Assembly: GCA_014529385.2 (NCBI GenBank)
Contig: CM043953.1
Location: 89,808,342 to 89,872,341 of the forward strand
Direction: 5' to 3'
DNA from: Adiantum capillus-veneris
Taxonomy: Eukaryota > Streptophyta > Polypodiopsida > Polypodiales > Pteridaceae
DNA length: 64,000 nucleotides
The notes beneath the pieces were generated by a model. It saw nothing but the letters and a program-made list of their open reading frames with translations. It was not told where the DNA came from and made no database searches. The position numbers and the translations under genes were made by a program. Positions 21,694 through 32,948 of this stretch are shown one piece after another; position 1 is the first letter of the stretch, and the number at the start of each line of letters is the position of its first letter.

Positions 21694-22194
21694 GGCCTCC
21701 TAAAGTACCTTCCACAAAAATATCTTCATAGATGGCGGTAATTGTGGATTCCGAATGTTCTTCTTAACCTTCACCCATAGAGCCTTCGACCATTGCTTCT
21801 TCCACTGCTTATTTAAATTGGTTTCAAAAACTCCTTCCAGTTACACTTGGCTATTTTGAGGAGCGGGCTAGTGAAGGAAATATAAGGAAGCATAAATGAG
21901 TTGGTCACCCTAACCCAACTTCGGAAGGGAAGCAATGCATACTCCCACCTTCCAATTTTCCTCTAATTCTTCTCAAGGACCCACTGGAACCTTTGCTTGT
22001 GAGTAACATCCACCCCTAAGGGGGCCCCCAGATGCCTAAAAATACTACCCTTAGATACAATATCCTCATACCAGACCGATGGGTCAAATGAGCCGTTTTT
22101 TCATTAGGGAGATTAGTCTAGACTTCTCAATACTACATTTGGACCCAAAAGCCACAACAAATGTCTGCACAATCTAAAGAGCCTTCCTGAGTAC

Positions 22195-22846
22195 CCAAGG
22201 GCGGGCTTTCAAGAAGAGAAGGGAGTCATCCACAAACATCTTGGCTAGGGGTTGGTCGTTATATCAGGCAAAGTTAGCCCTTGTATTTCACCCCACTCAG
22301 TAGCAACTTTGAGCATCGTTATTAGAGGATGCAATCCAAAAGAAAAGAGTAGAGGCTCCGGGAGGCATCCTTGCTTGATCGATCTTTTGGCTTCAAAGGA
22401 GCCCATAGCTCAGATTGGCTATCCGCCCCAAGAGTGTGTATAGCTGACAGAGGCGTGGCCCAAAGCCCATGGATCTCATGACATCTTTAATGAAGTACCG
22501 CACAATCCTATCATAAGCCTTGTCCAAATCCAGCTAAATAAAACCCGTGCTGATGCGGGGATATAACTCTATCAAGGAGGGGGCCCATTCTAAGAGTGGC
22601 TGCCTTGGCAATGATTTTGTATGCCACATAAATCATAGTTATGGGACGCCAGTGCTTTAGCTGCGAGCAACAAAATTGTTTCGGGATAGACCTGATAAGC
22701 CCTCCTTTTACATTGGGATCCAAGGACCACTTGCTGGTCGGCCATATACGTGACCAAACCCCTGAGGTCCTCCCAAAACTCTCTCTGAAGAATTCAGTGG
22801 TCAGACCATCCCAACCAAGGGATTTCTCCTTGCCAAGAGCTTGCAA
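22195..22846 (-). pseudogene. LINE reverse transcriptase fragment
   Basis: Starts LGKEKSLGWDGLTTEFF (the KSPGxDG-type motif of non-LTR RTs), then HWRPITMIYVAYKIIAK and VISPHQHGF, with the catalytic box MFVDDSLLFLK at about 22223-22239. The two Asp of the catalytic box are intact. At least two stops separate the motifs, so it is a pseudogene. Family function: target-primed reverse transcription. Confidence 0.75.
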
Positions 22847-22930
22847 GGAAAGCGAGCATTCATCCTAAGAGAAGGCCGTCTCAAGACGATTGGCTTCAGG
22901 CTGGGCAATTTTCTTGTTGACACTCTAGAG

Positions 22931-24205
22931 TAAAGTCGCTATGGCTTCATTAACTTCTTGAGAGCGGGTCTCTGGTCGGCCACGTTTCTTTGGATAAAAT
23001 CAACAAAGATCCCTTGGTTTTGGATCGAGCAAAAAGCGAGGGAGGGCCACTGTACTACCTCAGGCAGCCATTGCAGAAATCTTAACACGAGCGCCCATGG
23101 ACTTGGGGACCTAAACGGATACCAAATGGGGTCGCACGAATGCAGCAAGAAGGGCGCCAAGTGGGGGGTCAGCGAGGGGAGGTGGCAGCGTAGGGAAGCA
23201 TGGCCATAGTAGGGGGCAATAGTCCGTGTTTTTTCTTAATGCACGGGCTTGCAACGACTTCCTTGCGGTGGACTGGTCAACCTGCAACGTCGTTTCTCAA
23301 GCCTAAGGTGTAGAGGTCGACTTAGGGATGCTAATTGTTGAAAGCATGCAATTACGGTTAAGTGAGGTGGAATCTTTGAAGATTCCATCTAATAGAAGTG
23401 GATGTGTGCCAGTTTTGATGGAATCACATGCAGATGCTCTTCAGAGCTTTGTGGATAAAAGTCGGGCGGGGGGGGGGGGGGGGGGTTTCCTGCTAGGGGC
23501 CAAGACTGCTTTCCACGAAAAGTCAAGAAGGGGGGATCTGGGAATATTCGTGCTATTAAAACAATATAGAGCCATTAAGCCAGGTATGTCTCTCTAATCT
23601 TCGGAGCATGTCGTATTAGGGAGAATCAACCAAGATGCTGCCATGTCATTGAGGGAAAAATGAGAGGACTGGCACGTGGAGCAGGGGGAGACAACCCGTG
23701 CGTCAAGCACTGCAGGAGAGAGGGAGATTTTTCGCAGGAGGGAGGCAGTGTGCCGGCACTCGTACTGTATCGGATTCTGCAGGTGCCAAGAATTAAAGGT
23801 TGTCGAACCTGGCTGGGGGTTGGCAAAGTAGCAAAACAAGTTAGAATGCAGAAGGTCACGCTCAAAGAAAGGGAAATGGTCGGGCTCAAGCGTAGTACTT
23901 GTCCAGTTGTAGGTTCTTGGTCGTAGGAGTTATGGGGATGACCAAGTGGGCAGGAATGGTTGGACTACATGAGGAGGAGGTTGGGAGCAATATGGAGCAG
24001 GAGACCAAGGCTACGGTGCGGGGTTGCATCTCTATGTCCTGCCAAGTGGTGCATGGCTGAACAAAGCAAGAAAGAGAGCAAGATCTAACGAGATGGTAGG
24101 TGATACAAGGGACGAGGCCTACTACAGAGGATGGCAGCGAGGGCCTGTGTGCGTTCATCTGCAAAAAAAAAAAAAAACCATTGTAAAATAGATTAAATGT
24201 ACAAT
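22931..24205. other. Unassigned DNA, moderately GC-rich, with a poly-G run
   Basis: A (G)n run lies at about 23470-23486 and a poly-A run at about 24163-24177. Overlapping ORFs on both strands lack motifs. Upstream LINE sequence may continue into the first few hundred bases, but I could not confirm it. Confidence 0.4.
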
Positions 24206-24209
24206 TTAA

Positions 24210-24255
24210 CTATGTGTGTGTGTGTGTGTGTGTGTCAGAGAGAGAGAGAGAGAGT
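24210..24255. repeat. Compound (TG)n(AG)n microsatellite
   Basis: TG tract followed, after TCAG, by a GA tract. Confidence 0.95.
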
Positions 24256-24528
24256 TAACACAATCAATATAGCACGTGAAAAAATTTAATTTTGAACATT
24301 TTTTTATGTTTATTACATTGTTAGTTCTTACCAACACAACATTTAACCTATTTAGCTTTACTTTCAATAATTAAACTTCCTTGGATAGTCGGTTTACTTA
24401 TTCTTCTAATCCAGAACTTCGAACATATGATATATCTACTTGAAAATTATTAACTGAGGACTTTAATGATTTAGTGAGTTGGGACAAGAGCAAGTGCGCC
24501 TTCTCAATGAAGCGATTATAGTAGCTTT

Positions 24529-24860
24529 GTGTGCAACAAGACCCAGTGTGGCCAGCTGAACAGGGTGTCCAACTTCAACTACCTTATTGAACTTGTTTCT
24601 GCAGGTGCAACTAGTTGTGGCCAACATTGTGCCGCTCCAAGTATAGCTCATGCAGATTCAACAACACTGTGGCCTCGGTCATCCTTCAATGTTCATGGAA
24701 ATGATATGCAGCAGGTCCCCATGCCTAATTCTCAATATTCACACCAATTCTTAATTGCGTTCTTTGCCCTTGCAGCAGCAACAAGCCGAGCAGAACGAGA
24801 AAGGAGTATCAGAGACCTTTTAAACTCTGGTTATATTTCACAGATCATCAAGTTGGAGGG
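24529..24860 (+). pseudogene. Possible host ORF interrupted by a copia insertion, 5' part
   Basis: Open stretch of about 110 codons of ordinary composition that ends at the exact left edge of the copia element. Skipping the element and one target duplication, the same frame continues at 30040 for 18 more codons to a TAG at 30092-30094. Splice-acceptor-like stretches (TTGTTTCTGCAG near 24604 and TTTGCCCTTGCAG near 24774) raise the alternative that these are exons in other frames. I do not recognise the protein. Confidence 0.3.
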
Positions 24861-25085
24861 TGTTACCATATACATGTGGTAGTGATGTGTGTGAACACAC
24901 TAGGACCGCCGGGGCATTTTTTCCCTCTTTAGGAGGTTTTTTCCCCCGTGCATTGTATATACTCCCATCACTCTAGGGCTATCTATCTTTCCATTGCACA
25001 CTAAGTAACACTCTCTATTGTGTGCCTTGAGCTTCCTTCGTCTTCTCCAAGCTGTGTGTGTTTCTCTACAACCCTAATTCCAACA
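24861..25085 (+). repeat. Copia copy I 5' LTR
   Basis: 225 bp, TGTTACCATATACATG...TTCCAACA. Contains a run of T and C (CATTTTTTCCC repeated as GTTTTTTCCCCC) and a TGTATATA TATA-like site near 24953. Preceded by the target duplication GAGGG. Confidence 0.95.
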
Positions 25086-25086
25086 A

Positions 25087-25099
25087 TTGGTATCATAGC
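25087..25099 (+). promoter_or_regulatory. Copia copy I primer-binding site
   Basis: TTGGTATCATAGC one base after the LTR, one mismatch from the usual plant copia TGGTATCAGAGC complementary to the 3' end of initiator tRNA-Met. Copy II has the partner site at 47503-47515. Confidence 0.85.
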
Positions 25100-25447
25100 A
25101 AGTCACGTCCTCCCGTGCTTAGTCGCCAGCTGCTCTAGCACACGCCTGCTCACTTTCTCCGATTTCAGTGAGCTTTGGAAAGCGTTCGTAGGTCGATAAA
25201 TATTTTGGGAGATCTCAAAGACCTGGGTCTGCTCAAAATTTTGATTTGGGCTCATTTCGGCCTCCGTTTCCACTACAGGCAGTACTGCACAGGCAATTTC
25301 GTCATTTTGTGCAGAATTTCTGTCAGTGCCGTTTTTTGCATAACAGGTGCCTTATAGTCTTCTACGGTTTGTGCTATATAGCACAGGTTGTTCCCGCTCT
25401 GTTTCTCCTATTTTCGGGCAGTTTTCACATCAGGTGCAGTAGTTACC

Positions 25448-26400
25448 ATGGTTGATAACAACAACACAGATGTGTTCAAGATGTTTGCTGCTGAGGACAG
25501 GTTGGATGGGGACAACTACCCTATGTGGGCTTATATGATGCAACATGTTCTTGTGTCAAAGGGTGTCTGGAACATTGTGCAGGGCATTGATGTACGTCCT
25601 GGTTCTGAGGATGTAGGCGATGTTGAGGATGTTGCAGGTCTTGCTGCAAGAATTGCAGCTGTTAGAGTTGTTTTGCCTACGGCAGAACAAGCTCGTTGGG
25701 ATGTTAAGGATGCGCAGGCTCATGCATTGATTGCGTTTTCTGTGAAGCGCACCATTGTTCCTCACATCCATTCAGCAAAATCTGCAAAATAGGCTTGGGA
25801 TATTCTAGCAGGTCTTTATACAAGCCGCAATGAGGCTAAAATTACTTTGTTGCGTAGAGAGCTGGAGTCGAAGATTATGCATGAGGAAGATGATATGGAC
25901 ACTTTCCTTGCTAGTGTCAAGGATATCAATGAGCAACTTATTTCTGCAGGTGAAGTCATTTCAGACAGTTCCCTTGTGCAGACTGTTCTTGATGCCTTAC
26001 CAGATTCCTACCAAACTTTTGCTAGTACTTGGAGACTGATGACCCAAGGAAATCCTGAAGTTGTCAAGTTTGATGCATCATGCACATTGCTGTTGCAAGA
26101 GTCGCTTTCCAGAAAAAATAGAACTAGGCAACGTGCAGTTGAACAGGCTTTTATTGCTTCTCAAAGAAAGGCTGGTAACAGTAATGCAACCACTTCTTAT
26201 GGTTCTGTTGCGAGTGGCAAAAATTATGTTCCTGATGCTTCTGCTGGTAGCACTTCGTCTGGAAATTCTGGTGATAAGGGCAAAAAGAAGATGCGTTGCC
26301 ATTATTGTAAAGCCAATGATCACTTGATCAAGTCGTGTCCTAAGTTGAAGGCCAAAGAGGCTAAGAAGAAAGAGGGTGGTTCCACTGTAAATGCTGGTTC
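25448..26400 (+). pseudogene. Copia copy I gag, one in-frame stop
   Basis: ATG at 25448 opens NTDVFKMFAAEDRLDGDNYP, then AYMMQHVLVSKGVWNIVQG, a typical copia capsid (UBN2-like) start. A TAG at 25790-25792 interrupts, and the frame resumes as AWDILAGLYTSRNEAK. The nucleocapsid knuckle CHYCKANDHLIKSC (26297-26338) fits C-x2-C-x4-H-x4-C exactly. Family role: capsid and RNA packaging. Apart from the stop it is well preserved, and the deletion in copy II removes nearly all of it. Confidence 0.85.
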
Positions 26401-26519
26401 CACTACAAATGCAGCCATTGTAGAGTCTTCTGTGAAAGGAGACTGCAATGTTGATGTTGATGCAAAATGGGCGTTTAGCACAGAGTGCACTTACAATCCT
26501 ACTGTCCATGATGCATGCT

Positions 26520-26900
26520 TGTCAGTTGCTGCAGATTCACATGTGTGGTATTTCGACGGTGGTGCTACAAAGCACATTACCTCACATCGTGAATTGTTTA
26601 CCTCTCTCGAGTCTGTCCCTCATGGGAATTCAGTCACTTGTGCCAACAATGCCTCTTATCCAGTTCAAGGAGTTGGAAAGGTTGTGCTTACTGCTGCTAA
26701 TGGCAATTCTTTCACACTTGTTGATGCACTTTATGTACCTGGAATCAAGAAGAATCTCTTGTCTGTATCCGCACTTGCTAGACTTGGACTTGTAGTCAAA
26801 TTTGTGGATGACAGATGTACAGTTCATGATCTCAGTTTTGGTGATGAAATTGTTGCATCTGGGCTTTTGTGCCGTGGGCTGTATAAGCTCACTTTGTATG
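26520..26900 (+). pseudogene. Copia copy I protease region
   Basis: In the same frame as gag: HVWYFDGGATKHITS holds the catalytic Asp of the usual D-S-G-A box as D-G-G-A. It continues NSVTCANNASYPVQGVGK and LYVPGIKKNLLSVSALA, the standard sequence between copia protease and integrase. Open through to the stop at 27014. Corresponding box in copy II reads FQSGA, lacking Asp. Confidence 0.85.
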
Positions 26901-26929
26901 ACAAGTGTGGACAAAATTTTGAAAATTCT

Positions 26930-28152
26930 GTTGCAGATTCAAGGGCTATTTCAGATGCAAAACTTTGGCATGCACGTTTTGGTCATCTGAATTTTGCCAG
27001 TTTGCTGCGTTTGTAGAAATCTGATATGGTTGCTTCTTTGCCCCCTCTTGAAGCACCTGTCAAACATGTTTGTGAAGGCTGTATTTTGGGTAAGATGTAG
27101 CGTTCTAAGTTTCCAAAGGATGGTTCAATTCGGGCCACATGCAGGTTGCAGCTTGTGCATAGTGATGTTTGTGGGCCCATGCAAACTCCGTCCTTGGGCA
27201 ATTACCTGTACTTCGTGACTTTCATTGATGATTACTCCAGGCATGCATGGGTATTTCCGCTTAAAGCGAAGTCCGAAGTTTTTATGTGCTTCAAAACATT
27301 TCTGGCTATGGCTGAAAATGTCTCGAAATGTACTATGGGCACCCTCCGTTCCGATCGAGGGGGGAGTATATGTCTCATGAATTTAATGCATTTCTGGCTA
27401 GTCGTGGGATAAAACACCAATGTACAGTGCCTTATACACCTCAGCAAAATGGTGTTGCTTAAAGGAAAAACAGGTCACTGACGGAAATGGCACGATGTAT
27501 GGTCAAAAGTCAAGCTTTACCGCATTCTTTTTGGCTTGAGGCCATCATGTGTGCCACTTATGTACTTAACAGGTGTCCTAGGAAAGCTTTGCAGTCTATT
27601 ACTCCATATGAAGAATGGCATGATAGAAAGCCTTCTATTGAGCACATGCGTGTTTTTGGTTGTTTGGCATATGCTTTGGTGCCACAAGTGCAGCGCAGAA
27701 AATTGGATGATAAGGCTGTCAAATGTATTTTTGTTGGTTATAGTGCTGAAAGCAAAGGTTACAGGTTGTATCATCCGCAAACAAAACGTATTCTGGTTTC
27801 ACGGGATGTAGTGTTTGTGGAAGATTCTGTTCAGCCCTTGCTGTCATGTACTAGAGACAGTAATGTAAGCTCACAAGACATTTATGACACTTTGTTGCCT
27901 CTTTTCAGTGGCGGAAATACGAATGTAAGTTCCAATGAGGCAAATGTACAGCCTATGGGGGTTTCTGAAAATGTTTCAGATCAGCCTATTACTGATGCAG
28001 ATGTACATGATGTACTTGATGAGGAAAGGTCTGAAAATGAGCAGGCTAGAGGTATGCCAAAATGGCTGGTGCACACTTTGCGTGACAGTAAATTCGATGC
28101 ACCTTTGTCTAGTCGTACTCGTTCAGGCTCTCGCCATGCATCTTATGCATAG
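26930..28152 (+). pseudogene. Copia copy I integrase, three stops and a frameshift
   Basis: The zinc domain reads WHARFGHLNF and, after a TAG (27014), HVCEGCILGKM, an H-x4-H...C-x2-C module. A second TAG (27098) follows. The core has LVHSDVCGP and FVTFIDDYSRHAWVFPLK, then LRSDRGG. A G-run one base short at about 27357-27363 (seven G in copy II) shifts the frame. The last catalytic Glu is followed closely by a TAA in QQNGVA-RKN. The C-terminal part (27487-28152) has RVFGCLAYALVPQVQRRKL and a variable acidic region, ending at a one-base deletion. Confidence 0.85.
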
Positions 28153-28163
28153 ATTGTTATGCT

Positions 28164-29255
28164 TTGGCTGTGTGTAGTTTACATGATGTTGAGGAGCCTC
28201 TGTCTTTTGATGAAGCACAGAATTCAGAAAATTGGATGGCTACCATGCAATCAGAATATGATGTGCTTATAGAGAATGACACATATACTTTATGTGATTT
28301 GCCTCCTGGCAAAAAGGCCATTGGTACGAAGTGGGTTTACAAGTTGAAACGCAAGCCGGATGGTTAGATCGATCGCCATAGGGCTCGACTTGTTGCAAAG
28401 GGTTATGCACAGCAAAAAGGCATAGATTATGAAGAGACTTTTGCTCCCACTTGTCGTATGACTACTGTGCGTTTTCTATGTGCATTGGCAGCTCATTTTG
28501 GTTGGGATGTACATCAATCAGACATTGTTACTGCTTTCTTGAATGGTGACATATTTGAGGAAGTTTATGTAACGTAGCCTCGCGGTTTTGTCATAAAAGG
28601 ACAAGAGGACAAAGTGTGCAGATGTAAGAAGGCTTTGTATGGGTTGAAGCAATCTCCTCGTGCTTGGTATGAGAAAGCTAACACTCATTTGGTCAAACAA
28701 GGCTTTCGTAACAGTCCAACAGAAAGCACATTGTATGTAAAGCGTGAGGGTGATGTACTTCTCATTGTGGTTCTTTATGTTGATGATTTGCTGATCACTG
28801 GACCAAATGAGAGACATATTGCTGAATTTAAGGCTGATTTGAATGCTACTTTCAAGATGAAAGATTTGGGGTTGTTGCATCATTACTTGGGTATATAGTT
28901 TAAGCAATGTGATGGTGGTATTGCCTTGTGTCAGAAAAGTTACATAGAGACATTGCTATGTAAGTTTGGACTTGAGAATTGCAAACCTATTGCCACTCCC
29001 ATGGAAACAGGTTTGAAGTTGAGTCTACATGATGCTGGCGATCCTGCTGATGTCACTCTTTACCAAACTGCTGTTGGTTGCCTCATTTATGTATGCAACA
29101 CGAGGCCGGATATTCAGTTTGCAATCTCACAGGTCAGCACATTTATGCATAGCCCAGGGTCTAAGCATTGGCAGACTGTCAAGAGGATTTTCCGCTACCT
29201 TAGTGGCACTTTACATCTTGGCTTGTTTTATCCCAAGGGGGGATCATTGCCGCCA
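28164..29255 (+). pseudogene. Copia copy I reverse transcriptase, three stops
   Basis: Plus-strand frame with TAG at 28365-28367, 28575 region and 28896-28898. Motifs in order: [66 protein letters not shown], the catalytic LYVDDLLITG (YVDD at 28776-28787), then IYVCNTRPDIQFAISQV. The stop just after EEVYVT is also present at the same codon in copy II (about 50325). Family role: reverse transcription. Confidence 0.9.
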
Positions 29256-29732
29256 GACTTACATGCTTTTTCGGACTGAGATTGGGCTGGTTGTTTTGAC
29301 ACACGAGTGTCCACAAGTAGCTTTTGTTTCATGCTTGGCAGTTCATGTATATCATGGTTGAGCAAGAAGCAACCTATTGTGGCCACTTCGAGTTGTGAGG
29401 CTGAGTACAGGGCAGTCTTCACAGCTACGGTTGAGTGTGTATGGCTCAGACGCCTTATGGCTGATTTGGGTGTTGGACAGGACATTGCCAACACTATCTA
29501 CACTGACAGTCAGAGCGCATTGGCAGTTGCGAGGAACCCAGTTTTTCATGCTCGCACAAAGCACATTGAGGTGCATTACCACTATGTCAGGGAAAGGCTC
29601 TCAGCAGGAGAGATCAGCTTGGCTTATGTGCCAACACAGGACAACCTTGCAGATCTTTTCACAAAGGCATTATCTCGTGAGAAGCTTGAAGCTTTTCGCA
29701 AAGCTTTGGGCTTACTTCCCTTTGTGGACTGA
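29256..29732 (+). pseudogene. Copia copy I RNase H
   Basis: After HAFSD a TGA (about 29277, TCA in copy II) interrupts; then SWLSKKQPIVATSSCEAEYR, TIYTDSQSALAVARNP, TKHIEVHYHYVRE and a terminal NLADLFTKALSREKLE. All acidic active-site positions visible in the family (D, E of SCEAEYR, D of TDSQSA, D of NLADLFTK) are retained. It ends LGLLPFVD followed by TGA, 75 bp before the polypurine tract. Confidence 0.9.
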
Positions 29733-29797
29733 TCCTGTCCTCAGGGCATGGCACTTCCCTCTACTCATGTGCCAGCTCTCGTTCACCGCATCACTCC

Positions 29798-29805
29798 AGG
29801 GGGGA
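29798..29805 (+). promoter_or_regulatory. Copia copy I polypurine tract
   Basis: AGGGGGGA two bases before the 3' LTR; the same run precedes the 3' LTR of copy II at 51548-51555. Confidence 0.85.
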
Positions 29806-29807
29806 TT

Positions 29808-30034
29808 TGTTACCATATACATGTGGTAGTGATGTGTGTGAACACACTAGGACCGCCGGGGCATTTTTTCCCTCTTTAGGAGGTTTTTTCCCCCGTGCAT
29901 TGTATATATATGCTCATCACTCTAGGGCTATCTATCTTTCCATTGCACACTAAGTAACACTCTCTAGTGTGTGCCTTGAGCTTCCTTCGTCTTCTCCAAC
30001 CTGTGTGTGTTTCTCTGCAACCCTAATTCCAACA
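29808..30034 (+). repeat. Copia copy I 3' LTR
   Basis: 227 bp, nearly identical to the 5' LTR. Differences seen: a 2-bp length change with nearby substitutions in the TATATA region and about three other substitutions. Followed by the second GAGGG target duplication. Confidence 0.95.
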
Positions 30035-30094
30035 GAGGGTACTTCGGATGCTTGCCGACGTGATGACCACTCTCAAAGATCAGATATTTCATAG
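30035..30094 (+). pseudogene. Possible host ORF interrupted by a copia insertion, 3' part
   Basis: Continues the frame of 24529-24860 once the element and one GAGGG are skipped, for 18 codons to TAG at 30092-30094. Short, so the continuity could be chance. Confidence 0.25.
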
Positions 30095-30689
30095 GAGAAA
30101 GTCATGGCAGAGGTCTGTTCTAATGCTACTCAGACAAAAGATATCAGATTTCAATCGATAATCAGTTGGCCTAATCTAGAGTCGAATCACCAAAACTCAT
30201 TGCCATCGCAGGCCTATTCAACACATTTTTTCATTTTTACGCAAGTGCTTCGTTGTGTGTCCTTCGTCCTTCAGTTCACTGTGCTCGATTTTTACTCTGG
30301 TGACGCCTTTGCCAAGGTTGCCTGGAGCCTCGTTGAGTGCCACCCTACCACCCTAGTCCTCTGTTGTGTGCCGCCTTGTTCCTTGACCTTTGTCTTACTT
30401 CTCTGTTTGCCTCCCTTCAACTCGTAGTTAGGCACCCTTAGAAAAAAAATCATGAATAGTCTTTTTTCTAGTACCCATTTTAAGCTGCAACCTCTACATT
30501 CTTCAACGCTTTCCACCTTCCAATTTCTTCACGATACGATTTGGAATCTTCAATGATATTGCACATACATTTTTCTTTTTCTGAGATTGGGGAGACCTAC
30601 TCGGTGGTCAACAGTCAATTTGCTTACATAGCGTGCTTAATTATTGATGTGAACTAATCCTTAACCATCCATAAAGATGCTAAACTAAC
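30095..30689. other. Unassigned DNA between copia and SSR block
   Basis: No motif-bearing ORF. A 40-bp stretch at about 30288-30327 (GATTTTTACTCTGGTGACG start) is repeated at 30806-30845 on the far side of the first SSR block, so a local duplication spans the microsatellite. Confidence 0.5.
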
Positions 30690-30951
<262 letters not shown>

Positions 30952-30952
30952 C

Positions 30953-31552
30953 ACATCTAAAAGGAACCTTAGTGTTGTGTTGCGTTAGGGAGACTTTCAT
31001 TGTTTTGCGTGCATGATGGAGACTTATTGTAAATGTTTATTTCACTTTCATTTTATATCCTGACATGTCTTTACATTTTTTTTTGCAGTCTATTGTTTTA
31101 GAATGTTAAAGTGAAACTTCACTTACATAATTCTAATTCTAGTAAATTCTATATACACACACACATATATATTAATGAGTTTTCTTAATTTCAATTTCAT
31201 TTCACAACCTCACATTGACTTTTCTTGCATTCTATAGCTTAAGTCTAGTCAATATCCAGGAAAGTTTCTTTTATTAAGCGGCCGTCGATTGAGTTTCCTC
31301 CCCACAAAGAAGCGAATCAGAAATGCTAGCATAAATTTAAAATTTGCAGGATTTTTGAAATGTTTTCTCATATATTTCACCAGTTTTTCTTCCCTTTACC
31401 ATGGTTTGCAACCAAGTAGTCTCCATTTTCAACTTGCTCAAGGCTAAGCTGAGGCAATCCTTTTTGGAACACTCATTCTACTTAAACTCAACCTAATGAT
31501 TTTATCACGTTCTAATTATTTTAGAAAGCCATCGTGATTCTTTCACTTTTTT
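30953..31552 (+). repeat. Dispersed repeat family R, copy 2
   Basis: Aligns by eye with 14664-15352 in the same orientation, from TCTAAAAGGAACCTTAGTG to CTTTCACTT. Somewhat shorter. Non-coding. Confidence 0.6.
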
Positions 31553-31682
31553 TGTGTGTGTTTGACTGTGGTCATGGGACCTTGATAGCGCTCACATATG
31601 TTTGTATCGCCTCGTACAGGATATGTGTGATTTGTTCTTTTTTTTTAAAAATGTAAATTCTTTGCTAACCATACTTGACAAT

Positions 31683-32299
31683 CTTTTTTTTTTCCATTCG
31701 CACAATTGTGTATTATATTCACCTTAAATTAGGAATTTACAATAACCCTCAAGCACGAGACGTTCTTTGAGGGGCCACAAGATACATAACAGAGCTACAT
31801 AGCTCCATACGGATGCAAGCTACACCAAAAGATACCTTCTGAGGTGTTATCTAGATGTGATTGTGATGGCTTGTATTGCTTGATTCCACTCACCAAAGTT
31901 CTTCCGTTTTCCAATAGAGAGAATCACTTCCCTGCTTTCATAACTAACCTCGGTACATTGGTGAAGCCAGTTGTTGAGAAGTCATTTCTAGACCTGAAGA
32001 CTTGTTTAAAGTAGCAAAAACAAACAATTTGAGTGCACATTAAAAGAGCTTGGTTCTTTATATACTTCCCTCCCAGGAGTAGATCGTTCTTAATGTTAGA
32101 AAAATCCTCCAAGACTTCTGTATCCATTTGCAGATTTTGCATGCAAGGCTGCTTATAGTGAACAAGTGAAGAGGATCCTCACTTGCCACTTTGCATCCGA
32201 AACACCTATTTGAGCCAATTTCTTTTGGCAACTATCTTAGTGCCGGTCAAAAAAGCCCCCATAGCACCTTCCACGAGAATAGCTAGGTGAGCACAAAAA
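31683..32299 (-). mobile_element. Truncated LINE, zf-RVT end and 3' tail
   Basis: Poly-T, degenerate palindrome core CACAATTGTG (31701-31710), then minus-strand ORF 32142-31924 reading DLLLGGKYIKNQALLMCTQ, the same sequence block as DLFLGGKKIQSSALLIRTQ in the LINE at 21.4 kb. Further upstream the CACTTGCCACTTTGCATCCG stretch fits the zf-RVT Cys region. 5'-truncated. Confidence 0.6.
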
Positions 32300-32768
32300 A
32301 AATTGGGGCCATACTCACAATTGTGAGTGGAAGAGTAATATTAACCCAAAAAGAGATGTACATATATCCTCAAGCACATACGGTGCCTTGAGGGATCTTA
32401 TTACACCAACAAGGCTACATTGTCCCTGATAGACAAGAGTTACTAGGTTTTTATATTCCAAACCCGAAAGGGCTTTGATTGCTAGCTTCCAGTCTTCAGA
32501 GTTCTTCCGTTTTTAGATAGACATGATCACGGTTTCCTTGCTTTCTTGAATAATGTCGTCGAAGCTTGTTGTTGGATGGTCGTTTTCAAAGATGTGCTTG
32601 TTCCTAACTTTTCAAACTTGCCTTAGAAAAAAACTAAAGTAGCAGAAGCGGAAAAGTTGTGTACATATTAGGATGGCTTGGTTCATTCAAACTCTGCCTC
32701 CAAGAGTAGGTCGTTCTTCGAAATCGGGATCTTCCAAGTCTTTTGGACCCATTTACATAATTTGCCTA
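32300..32768 (-). mobile_element. Truncated LINE copy adjoining the previous one
   Basis: Perfect ACTCACAATTGTGAGT (32313-32328), followed by sequence paralleling the neighbouring copy up to CCAAGTCTTTTGGACCCATT. The two copies lie head to tail on the minus strand. The compound is bracketed by CCATACTTGACAATC (31669-31683) and CCATGCTTGACTATC (about 32770-32785), a plausible target duplication. Confidence 0.55.
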
Positions 32769-32785
32769 CACCATGCTTGACTATC

Positions 32786-32948
32786 CTTTTTTTCCCGATA
32801 CCCTCCTATATGAGGGTAGAAGATATATTTAAGAACAGAGATACATGAAAAGCACCCTCCCCAATCTGGTGCAGGGCTACCAAAAAGAACACATTAGTTG
32901 TCACGGAGCCACCCATCCACATCTCAGATACTACCTCTCAAAGGGAGG
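32786..32948 (-). mobile_element. Short retroposon with a different 3' hairpin
   Basis: T-run, then TACCCTC-CTATAT-GAGGGTA, a perfect 7-bp stem, at about 32799-32818. Flanked left by CCATGCTTGACTATC and right by CCATACTTGGCAATC (about 32950-32964), again like a target duplication. About 160 bp, non-coding. Confidence 0.4.

Larger units (their letters stand above)
21085..22930 (-). mobile_element. LINE (L1-like), 5'-truncated, RT and zf-RVT regions
   Basis: Minus-strand LINE. The 3' terminus at the left is a poly-T run followed by perfect ACTCACAATTGTGAGT (21098-21113). Going upstream on the minus strand are the zf-RVT region (21693-21424), RT motif MFVDDS (about 22223-22239), and RT N-terminal motifs at 22846-22511. 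Protein-like sequence VNKKIAQPEANRLETAFS extends it to about 22930. Stops interrupt every domain. The endonuclease domain and ORF1 are not recognised. Confidence 0.7.
24861..30034 (+). mobile_element. Ty1-copia retrotransposon, structurally complete copy I
   Basis: 5174 bp with two near-identical LTRs beginning TGTTACC and ending CAACA, an initiator-tRNA-Met primer site, gag-protease-integrase-RT-RNase H in copia order, a G-rich polypurine tract and a perfect 5-bp target duplication GAGGG (24856-24860 and 30035-30039). The coding region has about eight in-frame stops and two frameshifts, so it is non-autonomous now. LTRs differ by only a few substitutions and one short indel, so insertion is recent. 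A relative lies at 47274-51785. Confidence 0.95.

Noticed and set aside
23860-23880. Target duplication of the 21-kb LINE (AGAAAGGGAAATGG against AGAGAAGGAAATGG at the left end)
   Set aside because: Low complexity and several mismatches; the LINE cannot be followed that far to the right.
26078-26914. Minus-strand ORFs opposite copia gag and protease (143 and 94 codons)
   Set aside because: Shadows of the plus-strand coding region; no motifs, and the counterpart in copy II exists only because the coding strand is conserved.
25790-29279. Idea that copia stops arise systematically from CAG to TAG (deamination or RNA editing)
   Set aside because: Where the sister copy allows comparison only one of the stops (27098) is CAG to TAG; others derive from GAG or TCA or cannot be resolved. 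No systematic pattern.
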